Of a DNA stretch of 64,000 nt, positions 44,101 to 56,506 are shown piece by piece; the stretch's first letter is position 1, and every line of letters begins with the position of its first letter. This DNA comes from Apium graveolens (Eukaryota; Streptophyta; Magnoliopsida; Apiales; Apiaceae): assembly GCF_009905375.1 (NCBI RefSeq), contig NC_133648.1:305366565-305430564 (forward strand), given 5' to 3'. A program made the position numbers and the translations under genes. The notes beneath the pieces were generated by a model, which worked only from the letters and a program-made list of their open reading frames with translations, did not search any database and was not told the DNA's origin.

Positions 44101-45130
44101 GATAAAAGTTGGCTATGGCACAAGAAGCTCTCCCATCTGAACTTCAAGACCCTGAATGAACTAGTCAGGAAGGACCTAGTAACATGCATTCCTCAATTTG
44201 AGTTTTCAAAAGATGGATTCTGTGATGCATGTCAAAAGGGAAAACAAATCAAGGCATTATTCAAAAGGAATCTTGAATCTGCAATTGAGGAACCACTGCA
44301 ACTATTAAATATGAATTTGTTTAGACCAGTCAATATGTTGTCAATCTCAAACAAAAGATATTGTCGAGTGATTGTGGATGATTTCTCAAAGTTCACTTGG
44401 ACATATTTCCTCAAATCTAAAGATGAAGCTAGTGAAATCATTATCAATCATATAAGGCACATCAACAATTATCTTGATCTCAAAGTTAGAAGAATTAGGA
44501 GTGACAATAGAACTGAGTTCAAGAATTCTGTAATGAGGTTATTTTGTGAAGAGAATGGGATCATGCATGAGTTTTCAGCATCAAGGACTCCACATCAAAA
44601 TGGAGTGTTGGAAAGAAAGAATAGTTCTCTTATTGAAGCTGTAAGAACAATACTAGAAGAATCAAAGTTACCAACTTATTTCTGGGCAGAAGCTGTAAAT
44701 ACTGCATGTAACACTCAGAATATTTCTTTGGTCATTCAAGCAAAATGCATGACTCCCTATCAATTGTTCAAGAACGGGAAACCAACACTGGACTTTCTTC
44801 ATGTCTTTGGATGAAAATGCTACATACTAAGGAATCAACCTGAGCAACATGGAAAGTTTGATGCCAAAGCTGATGAAGGTATCTTTGTTGGATATGTTGT
44901 TGGAAAAGCATATAGAGTCTACAATCTAAGAACCAACATTGTTATGGAATCTGTACATGTTGTGTTTGATGATAAGAAGATTGAAGGACTACAAGATGGA
45001 GGTTTCCATGAAAGCCTCAAATTTGACAATGTTGAGATGAACTGTGATGATAGTGATGATGAAAGTGATCAAGAAACAATTTCTAAGGAGTATGCAGAAA
45101 AATCAGCAACAAATGAAGCCCAGAATTCTA
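44101..45130 (+). pseudogene. E8 integrase with zinc module
   Basis: Zinc module: WLWHKKLSHLNFKTLNELVR and GFCDACQKGK. Core: the first catalytic position, usually M-D-L-F-G-P, is MNLFRP (about 44310), so Asp is Asn and Gly is Arg. The second Asp is present in RRIRSDNRTEFKNSV and the Glu in GVLERKNSSLIEA. Both changes at the first block are G-to-A transitions. The frame closes with TGA at 44812 within the F-G-C-K block and resumes through ADEGIFVGYVVGKAYR toward the linker. Confidence 0.85.
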
Positions 45131-45131
45131 C

Positions 45132-45290
45132 ATCCATCGAAAGAAAAAGTGCAGCATCTATCGAATGACAAAGTGCTGCACCTGTCAAAAGATAAATTGC
45201 AGCATCCATTAAAAGACATGGCGTATCATCCATTGACAGATAAACTGGATCATTCATCAAGAGGCAAAATTCAACATCTGTTGAGCCATC
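45132..45290 (+). repeat. 24-bp tandem repeat in E8 IN-RT linker
   Basis: Six consecutive 24-bp units start at 45132, 45156, 45180, 45204, 45228 and 45252, with a partial seventh. Each begins near ATCCATCGA or ATCCATTGA. In frame they encode an eight-residue repeat of the form SI-E/K-R-x-x-A-A, now broken by stops. Confidence 0.88.
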
Positions 45291-45539
45291 AATAGGAGTT
45301 GAAAGTTATTTTAGATCACAAACAGAAAGGACCCCAACCTCAAGTCAAAGATCCACAAACTCAGGGGGGTTTCTTTTAATTAAAACTCAGTCACATATCA
45401 AGACAATTTTGAAACCTCTTCATCTAGAGCTAATCCTCCACAACAAATAAAATGGACTAGAGATCACCCATTTGAACTAATTATTGATGATGTATCTTCA
45501 AGAGTGCAAACAAGGAAAGAAACTTAGGATGAATGTCTA

Positions 45540-46613
45540 TATAGCAGCTTCCCATCATAGGAAGAGCCAAAGAAGGTAGAAGAAGCTTTGTTGAATCATG
45601 ATTGGGTTTTAGCTATGCAAGAAGAGCTAAACCAATTTGAAAGAAATGGAGTATGGAAGCTGGTACCCAAACCAAAAGGCAAGAATCCTATTGACACCAA
45701 ATGGGTATTCAGAAACAAGATGGATGAGAATGGCATAGTCATAAGGAACAAAGCCAAATTGGTTGCTAAAGGCTATTGTCAACAGGAAGGGATAGATTTT
45801 GATGAAACTTTTGCTCCTGTTGCAAGACTTGAAGCTATCAGAATTTTTCTAGCCTATGCCAATTTCAAAGTCTATCAAATGGATGTAAAGAATGCCTTTC
45901 TAAATAGAGATTTGGAGGAGGAAGTCTATATCAGTTAGCCTCCTGGTTTTGAAGACCCCAACTTTCCAAATATGTTTACTATCTTTTGAAAGCATTCTAT
46001 GAATTGAAGCAAGCACCTAGAGCCTAGTATAATATTTTGTCAAAATTACTTCTAGAAAATTATTTCACAAGAGGTACTGTTGACAAAACTCTTTTCTTAG
46101 AAATGTTAATGGCTCTAGCAGAGTTGTTCAAATTTATGTAGATGATATTATCTTTGACTCTACAGATAAAAAATTTGCAAAAAGTTTGCTAAACTAATGC
46201 AAAGTAAATGTGAAATGAGCGTGATGGGAGAACTAACTTACTTACTTGGTCTTCAAGTTAAGCAAGTTAGTGATGGAATATTCATTAGTCAAACCAAATA
46301 CATTTGTGATCTTTTAAAGAAGTTTGACTTAATGGATTACACATCTGTAAAAACTCATATGGCCATTGCCACTAAACTTGAAATAAACACAACTGAAAAG
46401 TATGTGGATATTTCAAATTATAGAGGCATGGTAGGTTCACTTTTATATTTAACAGCCAGTAGGCCAGATATAATATTTGTTACTTTTCTTTGTGCTAGAT
46501 TTCAAGTTGATCCCAGAGAATCTCATTTAGTAGCTATTAAGAGAATATTAGATATCTCAAAGGAACACCAAAACTTGGCATTTAGTATCTTAGAGATTCT
46601 GGTTTTGATCTAA
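45540..46613 (+). pseudogene. E8 reverse transcriptase
   Basis: Blocks [40 protein letters not shown] and [20 protein letters not shown] lie in one frame to TAG at 45936. The middle is frameshifted. The catalytic stretch [11 protein letters not shown] is still readable near 46135 (normally followed by G-S-T). The later frame (46197-46613) carries SVMGELTYLLGLQVKQ and RGMVGSLLYLTASRPDIIFV. Confidence 0.87.
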
Positions 46614-47130
46614 TTGGTTATTCATATGCAGATTATGCAGGTTGTAGAATAGATAGAAAACAGTACAACAGGAACCAGTTAATTTCTAGGAAACAAACTA
46701 GTGTCCTGGTTTAGTAAGAAATAAAACTCAGTTTCTACTTTCACAGCTGAGGCTAAATATATTGTTGTTGATAGCTATTGTGCACAGGTTTAATGGATGA
46801 AGAATCAACTATTGGATTATGGTCTACATGTGGACAAGATTCCAATTTTCTGTGAAAACACAAGTGCCATTGCCATTACTGAAAATCATGTACATCATTC
46901 AAGGACAAAGCACATTGACATCAAGTACCATTTCATTCGAGAACATGTCATGAATGGTACTATGGAACTTCATTTTGTTCTAAGTGAGCAGCAACTTGTA
47001 GACATCTTTACCAAGCCACTTGATGAGTCAACTTTCACTAGGTCGGTAAGTGAGCAGCAACTTTCACTTGATGAGTCAACTTTCATTTTGTTCCAAGTGA
47101 GCAGCAACTTTCACTTGATGAGTTAGGTAT
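46600..47130 (+). pseudogene. E8 RNase H with terminal triplication
   Basis: The first part (SYADYAGCRIDRK) has Tyr-Ala-Asp in place of the usual S-D-A-D and is followed by stops. WMKNQLLDYGLHVDKIPIFC and ENTSAIAITENHVHHSRTKH follow in the frame 46797-47126. The closing QQLVDIFTKPLDESTF block is then partly copied twice more downstream (blocks starting near 46983, 47049 and 47096). Confidence 0.82.
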
Positions 47131-47669
47131 GCTTAATTATTCCTAAGTTATTTTGATGTCTAAGCAATTTGTAATGCATCCAGAAATAAATTTGATTTTT
47201 CTAAAGAGATGAAATTTTGGCCAAAGTCAAAATTTATATCTCGACGGACGTTCATAATCCGTTAAAAATGAATATTCATTGAATTTCATTATCTGTTGAA
47301 AATCAAATATTTTTCTGGGTACTTTATATCTCGACGAATATTTGTTTAATTTATATCCTTTGAATTGCTTTAATCATAGCCGTTAATTATATACCTTGCT
47401 CGTCGAACTTACTTACACTATGTATGTAAATGTCGATGGATAATCTTTAGAATATTTACAGTTTATTTCATTTTTAAACAGTTATTTTTGGAAAAATTCA
47501 TTGGGTACTTCATTGTACTTATAATTTTTATTTATTTATTTCTGAGAAAGTATAAAAGTCCCTTTTACTTTTTATTTCATCTTTTATCTTTCTCATTATC
47601 ATCAACGTAGTTTTTACTCTCTTCATCTCCAAAAACCCTCTTTCTCTATAACTACTTTCAATCACAAAA
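47131..47669 (+). other. E8 spacer between pol and ORF3
   Basis: AT-rich, non-coding. Contains several copies of motifs related to CTCGACGGA and ATCCGTTAAA (about 47243, 47260, 47290, 47332 and 47431), the same motif family as in the LTR. A CT-rich leader precedes the ORF3 ATG. Confidence 0.6.
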
Positions 47670-50168
47670 ATGGTACATGTAGTCAGGATTATATCTCAAT
47701 CTGGATTTATCTATGAGAAGAACAACTTTGTGGCACTAGTGGATAAGAACATTGCTGCTTCTGAGGACTATCACAAAATGATGGACTTCAATCTCAGTTG
47801 CAAACTAAGCTATGCTATGCTTGAGTCTCCAAAAAATTATTGTGAAGTTGTGGAGCAGATCTGGACTACGGCTGTATACAACTCCAAGGATAAAACCATT
47901 GCCCTCTTTCTTAAAGGTAATGATTACTGTATTGACTGTGATGAAATACAAGCTTGCTTCCATTTGCCTAAAAACAACACTAATGTTCCACACACAGACA
48001 CAAATGTGAGCACCATGCTTATGTCTATGGGTTATTCTCTCAATCCTACCAAATTAGGTGAGATTAGGAGAATGGTCCTTAGAAAAGAATGGAGCTTTCT
48101 CTGTGATTCTTCTATAAAAGCATTTTCTGGTAAAATTAACAACTTTGATGCAGTCACTTACTCAATGATTAACATATTTTTGAATGACAAGTATTTCTAC
48201 TTTAGTAACTCTGTCATGATAGAATTAGGGTATAAATAAGGAGATATCAAGAAAAGGTCAAAGAACATACACTATGCTAGGTTCCTTATGATGCTAGAAA
48301 ACCATATTTCTAAGGACCTCTTGATTGAGAACCCAACAAATAAGGTTGATTGTTGGGTCCAAGAAAAGAAGGTACTTGCTGATTTGAACAGGAACAATCT
48401 TCATAGTGAAGTACCTCTCAACTATCTGCTAATCATGGAGGCACCTCAAGTAAGTGAGGTAACTGTTTTTGTCACAACTCTTTCCCAACCTCCAGTTTCT
48501 TTACATTCAATTGTGGCTACGGCATCTGTGACTGTGACCAAACAGATGCCTACCCAAGCCACAAAACCTAAAATTTCAAAATCCAAATCAATGAAACCCC
48601 ACTCTAGTTCCTCTCAAAAGAAACTAGTTTTAAAAACTATCACAACACAAGAGGGGAGTATGAAGGGTGGTAAGCAAGGTGAGGGATAGAGTGAACATAA
48701 GGTGAGTGAGGTTAGTGAATCCAGCCTAGCCACACCATAGTCTCCCAACAGACTGTGGTGATTAATAAGGAAAGTAGCACATTTCTAGTTGCATCCTCCC
48801 AAAAGGATGTCACTATTGAAAATAGCTCTTTTCCAAGAGCACACAACAAAAGGGGTAGGGACACCATAGAATAAACTCAAACCTATATCAGAAAGAAGAA
48901 GTTGAAACCTCTAGGTAAGTCACAGGATGCACACACAGTGCCAACTGCAGTCAAAGACTCAGTTACTGCACCATCTCAAACTCAGATTGATGTGGCTCCA
49001 ATAAATGTGGAGTCACAGCCAAATTCTCTTACAACTGAAACACCTCACACACATAATTCTCCTACAAACTCACTGGATGTGGATTTGATAAATACATCAA
49101 TTCCTGATTCTCCATCTTTGAAACTCATGGAGGAGCCAAAATCTAAAGCGTTCATCCTATAGATTATTTGTTAGATCACTTGCCATTTCTTTCTGGAACT
49201 CCTGATAAATCTGTGCATAATCTCAAATCAATCACCACAGATTCAACAGTAGTTTCAACTCCTAACTCTTTCATTTTTAACTCTTCGACGGATCTTTCTC
49301 ATCCGTTGATCAGTGATTGTCCTTCGACGGATATGCTTAACAACAGTCATTCGCTGATACTCACAACTGATATTCGACGAATGTCTCTCATCCATTGGAA
49401 GTCTCTACACAACTTGAAATTTCAAAACTTGTGACTAGTATAGATGACTTAGTAGTTGTACAATCACTTCTAGGATTGAGGGAAGGGAGTGATATGAGTG
49501 AGAGGTTGGGTTGCTCCTAGACAAAAAGAGATAAAATGAGTGAACATATGCATGCTATTTCTTCCAACATGGAAAAAGAAAGTGAGAGGAGTCCCATCTT
49601 AGATGGTGAAGGTGAGGGTGTGAGGGTGGGTAGCCAAGGAGAGCCCTTAATGCAAAAACAAAGAGAAAATGAGAGAAAGGTAGGTACAGCAGAATGGGAA
49701 GATCCAATTGTTAATGAGTTAATGGATATCAATGATGCAGATAAAGAGATATTATTTCAATAAGAATATCAAGTTGTTCTAGATTATGTCTCTTTTGATG
49801 CCGAGGCATTTACTCACTTTGTTCCGGCATATCAAATTTTAGCTGAACAGGGCAATAAGCATGCTGAGAAGACTCTCAATTTGGTGCACACTACTGCTTC
49901 TATGCCTAGGGCAAAGGATGCAATCAACTCTCTTCCACCTACAGCTTGTGATGATCTTGAGTTAGATTCGGGTGTCTCTTTTGGGGATGATTCTAATGAA
50001 GAAGGTGGTGATGAAACTGGCATGAACATAGGGGGAGATGCAGGACCTAGCACATCCACAAGCACTCCAGCCTGGATGTTTACCAAAAAAATGCAATGAT
50101 CATCATTTTTAATCCACACTATTCAATCTTATTCATCAGACTCAAATAGCCATCCAAGCCACCACTAA
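47670..50168 (+). pseudogene. E8 third ORF, N-terminal part
   Basis: The ATG at 47670 opens MVHVVRIISQSGFIYEKNNF. The same frame extends through a TAA at 48237 to 48689. Frameshifts scramble 48700-49430, and the frame recovers from 49536 to 50099. The N-terminal domain contains VLRKEWSFLCDSSIKAFSGK, which lines up with the RREWSFFFDYITKAFANK region of the E2 third ORF; flanking blocks follow the same order. The middle is low-complexity Ser/Thr/Pro, with copies of the CGACGGAT motif at 49285, 49306 and 49326, and an acidic Gly-rich stretch. E9 interrupts it at 50169. No catalytic motif is recognised; function unknown. Confidence 0.75.
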
Positions 50169-53100
50169 TGTAACACCCCCAAATCCGGGGTCGGGGATTC
50201 GGGTTGTCACGAGTTCCATTTCCCTTATCAATACTTAATCTTAACAGTCAACCGACTACTGCGTACTGTGACCCCATAACATACACATACACACCACAAG
50301 TTATAGACTCAGAGATGAATACCAAAAATAACACAAGTCATTTTGTTCCACAATTATAAGCCATTACACCTCAAAAGGGTTTCTGAATGAATTACATATT
50401 CCTTGTCATTATAACAATTCATATAGATACATAAGTCTGGTGCATCAAAAGTTGAAAGTTTAGCCTATTGGTAATTCCTACCTCAGCTACGGCGGCATCA
50501 ACGCTTCCAGAAAACTGCAGAACGTTTCCTAACCGCTTGCGAATTGGAAGCTTGGTCCTGTTCATCTTTTCTATCTGTTGTTGTGTGATGAAAGAAGAAA
50601 GCAAGGGTGAGCAACAAGCCCACCAAAATAATACGTATAATGATTAACAATATATATGAGCATTCTCGTAGCACTCATGAAAGTCTTGGTCAAGAAGAAT
50701 TGAACCAAGTTTGATATCTTATCGTGACCAAGTCGCAAAATATTTAGTATATATGTATATATACTTTTCAAAATTTTGGAAGTCCTCTTCCATGCATAAT
50801 ATACACAGAGTTCCAGTTTATAACTGTATAAAAATATCGTTGCAAGGTGAACTCATATATCTAACCTTGTCTCAACATTTTTCTGAAAATCTTTGACATG
50901 CATAAGATAATCATTTACTAGATATAAGTTTAAAAGATGAAGTTACAAGATACTCCAATATACTTATATCTTTTCTGAATACTACTTGAACTACCACCGT
51001 TCAAGTTATAATTAGTTTCAAGAGTCCATCACATAGATGAGACTACAAGATAAGACCTGAATAAATTCAATCTTTGAAATATCATTTAAAAGAGATGAAG
51101 TTACAAGATACTTCATTTGATGGAAACATCATTATAACTGTTTGACCCTGTCAATCCTTCGGCAATCACCCATCTGTAGCCTTTCGATCGAAATGCTCCG
51201 GGTAGTGTTGCAGAAATATCCTAACTGGATGATGAACTCATTACGGGAGTTTGCTGTGCCAGGAAGACCACTTACGATGATCAGTCGCAGTAGTGCAACC
51301 CCACCATTTTCTACATGTAGAGGAGAACAGTCGGATTTACTTGTCAACCGAACCCTGGACTCCTAAGGAATGGACCGTCTTAGCGGAACATCCTGGCCAT
51401 TTGGGCCAATATAATAAGGCTGGGCCGGCGCCACTCGACCACTTACGCCACTCCTAGTTCAGATGAAATCCATGAACTCTGAAACGTAAAGCTCGTCCCC
51501 CCTTTTCCCGAGTAGAAAATTGTTGATACGGCTCCACCAAGAAGTCGTATCTAGTTGGAAAGGAAAACTCACCGATATTTCCCAGGCGGTACCTGTTAAT
51601 GGATTAACTTGTTCCAAGAATTTTTCTTCCCGAGTGTTGGGTAAGTAATCAAAAACTCTTTTATCCAAACAGCAACCTTGTTGCGAATATAAAATACACC
51701 ACAGAGCCGGATCCCTCGGGTTTTGAGCGAGTATTTAAATCCCCTTCGAAAGGAGGATCTTAAATATAAAAATGAGTTTTGAGATCCGCTCTAACTTTTA
51801 AAAATCATTTTGAAGACTCGAAAACAATTTTAAGAATGTTTGGAGTAATGCTGATTTAATGAAATAAATCAGTCCCGATATATTAGAAAATATCTTAATA
51901 TTATTATTTAAATAATATTCCCATAAAGGATAATCTTTATAAAAATAATTGAAGTAGAAGTTTTAAAACTCATACTTGAAATGAATAATAAATAACCAAA
52001 GATATACTTATACGAAAGTACGATCTTTATTTGAATAATCGAAAATAAGTTTGACTATCGAACATTATTCTTTAATAAAATAAAGAATATTCTTTAATAA
52101 AATAAGCGGAGTCATAAGTCCTTGAATGAATATTCAAAATAATATTCATTAAATAAAATAAGCGGAGTCATAAGTCCTCGAATGAATATTCAAAATAATA
52201 TTCATTAAATAAAATAAGCGGAGTCATAAGCCCTCGAATTAATATTCAAAATAATATTCATTAAGTAAAATAAAGTTATTGAATAAACCTTATTCGAATA
52301 ATAGTTTTGAAAACTATTCATATATATATATATATAAATATATATATTATACTCGGGAACATCGACTCCCAGTTTAGAATATGTGCACCTTTGAGTCCCC
52401 TATACCAAGGGTATACGCAACTACTGCTTATCTCTAGCATAGGTATTATGCAACTTATAAGCATTTGAATCAACAATTAGATATCAAGATTACGAAACAA
52501 GCATGCATATAAACCATATCAGCATGCTCCAATATATCGCAAGATTTGCTAATAACCATCATGCATCTATCACAAGATAATGCATATACATATATACATC
52601 ACAACAACAGTATAACGGGTAGAAAACTTGCCTGAGCGACTGGGGTGATAAAAGGCCTGGGACGAGTCTGGTAACCTATAAACATCATATAAGTTGGAAT
52701 TAAACCAAAGTCGCTTAAGAATCTATACTTTAACCCATTAGACCCTAACGTTCACTTTTGCGCTTAACGATTCACTTAAGTCGCTCGAGTACCCTCGGCT
52801 CCACCATTTTTAATAAATTAATCATTAAGAATTTTAAGGCGATTCTTTCGCGAGTACCCTATCAACTGCCTAACCCACTTTACATAATTGTTTCATACCC
52901 CAATTAGTCATTTAAGGGCCTTAACCAAGGTTTCAAAGTAAGGCGAGGGGTAATGGTTCGGTCGCGAAACGCCGTTACTTAAAACGGTCGTTTCTCCTAA
53001 ACCGTACATCGGATTCAAGTGAACCACATATCAAAACGAAGCTCGTAACATGAACTATCTAATAATGGCAATGGTAAAAACCTAACAGTGAGTTCACGGG

Positions 53101-54432
53101 TCCTGATGTTAAGAACAAAAGCAGTCTAAGGTAAATCGGGCATTACGACGGCTATGTTTACGCGATTACCAAATTTGTACCACTCCAAATCAATCCACAA
53201 TCAACCCACAATCATTACTACAACCAAACTCCATCCATAATCTACTACAACAGCCCCAAAATCTCAAAATTTCCAATTTATACTACTCTCAATCATGAAC
53301 TAAAAGCTTATACTTAAATTCATTAACCAATAATCAAGATTTACAACTTCAAACTTATTACAAATCCAACCACACTCTAAGTATACAAGAATCATGTTTC
53401 TCATGAGCCATACCAAACATAAAAACTCTTACTATACAAAAGTAGGGCTAGGGTATGAGACTATACCTTCCTTGGTGAGTAAAAGTAACTAAGGAGCTTG
53501 GAATCACCCTTGAAAATCCTTACCAAAGCTATATCTAAACAAAAACACAAAATCAAAATTTTTTAGATCTTGAAAACACTATTCACCCTCTTCTTCCATG
53601 AATTATTGGAAGAGATTGTGAAGAAAATGGAAGCTTAGATTCATAGGATAGCTATATCTATGCTTAAGGAACCTTGGATAATTACCTCAAAATTTATCAA
53701 AGCTTGGAACTTAAATTTGGATTTTTTTTCTTCTTGGAAAAGAGATGAAGCCGAGAGCTTCTTGATTGGAAAATGAAAAGTCAACTTGTGTTTTTGTGTT
53801 ATAAATTGTTTTGGCTTGGTTGCTTCCTTTTTTGCTTGCTAATAACCTTTTACCATGGTAAAAATTGTGTGGCTCACAATCAACCAACCAACCCTTCCCA
53901 TTTGGTCATGCTTATGTCATCTACTTATGTCATCTTGTTACACTTGTCTTCCTCTTGTTGGTGTGATGACATCATCATCCACTAACATCTTTGATTAACT
54001 CTTAATTACTTGGCTAATGACCGCTGATCTGTTATACGGTTCGCTTAACTTTCGTTCTCGTTTATCGTTTGAGGGATCATACACGGGATCTTATTACTTG
54101 GGTTCCCTTAACCTTTCTCAATACATTATATTCCTTTTATGATTCTCTCTTATAATCCTTGAATTTAAATCCTTTTTATCCTGTTACCTTATACTCAATT
54201 CTTTCGGTATCTGGTGGATTTTCGGGAAAAATCAAAGTGTTCGAATTTGGATTCTGACGATCTTTACATACACTTATATACCATACCATATAGAGTACTA
54301 ATAAGATCTCAGAATAACAATAAAAGAACCTCTACAAAGTATGGCATGCAAAGTTTTCTTATTCAGCATAATCAGCAAAATCACTATTCATAAGGGTTAC
54401 AAAAAGTTCAAATTTTTTTGGGGGTTATTACA
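50169..54432 (-). mobile_element. E9: solo gypsy LTR, 4264 bp
   Basis: The ends are TGTAACACCCCC and GGGGGTTATTACA on the plus strand, inverted termini of the TG...CA type. The flanks carry an exact ACTAA duplication (50164-50168 and 54433-54437). Inside I find no gag/pol motif, primer site or purine tract, so it is one LTR left by recombination. The minus strand ends GACCCCGGATTTGGGGGTGT, then TACA. It also contains GCTCACCCTTGC, resembling the 3' part of the E3 LTR (GCTCACCCTT, CTGACCCCGGGG), so a gypsy chromovirus LTR on the minus strand is likely. The few open frames (such as 53773-53985) show no motif and are probably chance. Confidence 0.85.
52096..52263. repeat. 56-bp tandem repeat x 3 in E9
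   Basis: Three nearly identical units begin AATAAAATAAGCGGAGTCAT at 52096, 52152 and 52208. The exact period is 56 bp, with a few substitutions in the third unit. Confidence 0.9.
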
Positions 54433-56345
54433 ACTAATGCCAATACCAAATGTCTTCTACAATCCCGTCTTGAATCTCTCCAACTACACAAAATTCAATC
54501 TCTCAAACAAAGTCAAGATGTGAATGAAATCAAGGGCACTATTGAGCAAGTCAAAAAGGACATCAATGAAAGAATGGATTACAAACTTCCTGAGTCAACA
54601 ATGAAAAATATTCCCCAGAAAATCCAGAAGGACTTTGACTTAGGTAAAAAGATTGGAACATTGGATTCAAGGCTGATAAAAGTGGAGAATTCAATTACCA
54701 AGGTGCTTATCAATCAAGTGCATCAGACACATCTTCTTCAAAAATTGGTGGATGCTCAAACTTCAACCCCTGCCTTACTTGATGATAACAAAAAGGGGGA
54801 GAAGGATGTGCATGTCCAAGTCAATAAGGTAATAGTTCCATCCATTGCCTTCACAAATCCACCAATGTTTGACAGTATTGATTTGATCAACTTAGCATCA
54901 GTTGAACTCAAGCTGAAAGAGCAACATAAGAAACTTGATGAAAGAATTGGAAGGAATTTGGTCCAATTTCCAATAAATAAAAATCTATGAAGCACTCCAC
55001 TCAATTGAGACCAATTCTAATAGATGCAATGAAGTTGGGAAACATGAAAAGAGGTCAAACCTCATCTAAAAGACATCAACAGGCCATTGTGATTTTGAAG
55101 CCTAAGAAACACTCATTCTAACACTCAAGAAAAAATCCAATGGATCTAGTCTATTCAACTCCAAAACTGATGAAAAGAAGTTGTTTGGTCACTCTATTGC
55201 AAATCACAAAGATCCAAGAGAATCAGTTTTGAAGAAAAGAGTAGCAAAGATCTACAGGCATGGAAAACTGATTTCCATGATGGCTGGACATCCTCAATTT
55301 GGAGAAGCCAAAAGAGAAGAGAGACTGAAGCCCAAATCTCAGAAAAAAGCAGGCTCAATTAGAAGTAAAGAAACAAACTAAAAAGCCTACTACCAAGTCA
55401 GAAACTAAGAAGCCTGCCACCATAACTGAAACTGAGAAGCATGAGGAACCAAAGTAGAAATTAGGAAATGGGTATAGGAAGGAGAGAGCCAAAAGGAAAC
55501 TGATATTTGAAGAAGAAAAGGAAGACCCAAAGCCAACTCAGTCTACTACCACAAATCAACCAACTATGCCCATAATGGAGCAAGTTGAAATCAAGGTCCA
55601 TCCTGGTGTGAACTTTCATGGTGAGCCAGAGACCAACGAAGAAGGCATTTCAAAAAGAAGAAAGAGGCAAGCAAGTCAAGTCTGTCCCATTTGAATCCAA
55701 AGCCTTATCCAAACCAAAACCAACAGTCAATAAATGAGATCAACTCTTTATCTGTGACAAAAGAATTTTCAGACATCAACCTTTACCTGGATGAGCTAGA
55801 TGAAGTGAGCGCAATTGATGCCCATAACAAACTTCCAGAAATATTGGTGTTCAGGTACAAGGGAGGGAAGAAAATTACATGGCCTCTACATAGGATTCTC
55901 AATGAAGGATACATTGTCGTAGTTAAAGTATTCTCTGCAATCAAGAAAAAATTTGGATTCACCAAGGTGGCCAAAATATAGATACTTAAAAAAATTCAAC
56001 AAATACAAAGAAACTGGATAGACCCAAGTGCACTACCAAGAATCTTAATTATTCCTTACACTGGAATTACAGTGCACTTGAGGCCATATTGTTTGATGGA
56101 GTTCAAGGATGAAAGAAATACCAGAAGATTTTTCAGACTAGAAGACCAGCTAAAAATATCAAGCAATGAGACTCTCAAGGAAATGTTGGAGATGCTGGAT
56201 CTATCTAATGAAGATGAATATGAGTTCAACAGACAACTCCAACACCAGATAGAGGAGAACAATGAGAAGATGGGAAAGAAGACTAGACTCTCAAGGAAAA
56301 AGAATTATTTGCTCAGTCTAAAGGAGAACCTTGAACAAGGCTTGT
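54433..56345 (+). pseudogene. E8 third ORF, C-terminal part with unrecognised domain
   Basis: Resumes after E9 with a coiled-coil region, TIEQVKKDINERMDYKLPES and IKVENSITKVLINQVHQTHL, homologous to the C-terminus of the E2 third ORF. Here, unlike E2, another 1.3-1.5 kb of coding sequence follows in shifted frames. It includes a basic region (55181-55381) and a domain at 55691-56345 with LPEILVFRYKGGKKITWPLH, RILNEGYIVVVKVFSAIKKK and CLMEFKDERNTRRFFRLEDQ, ending at TGA 56345. I do not recognise this domain. Stops at 54990 and 55979, among others, break the frame. Confidence 0.7.
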
Positions 56346-56494
56346 GAGATTTCTGTGAACTTTCTTCTATCAATATTTCAATAAAATTTGCAGCACTTAT
56401 CATTTTTATCTATTTTTGAATGATCATTTTGTATAGGCTATTTTGTTATCATCAAGTCCTCCTAAATTTATGCCTACAATTCTAGTAGACATAA

Positions 56495-56506
56495 ATTGGG
56501 GGAGAT
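56495..56506 (+). other. E8 polypurine tract
   Basis: ATTGGGGGAGAT directly before the 3' LTR. Confidence 0.78.
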
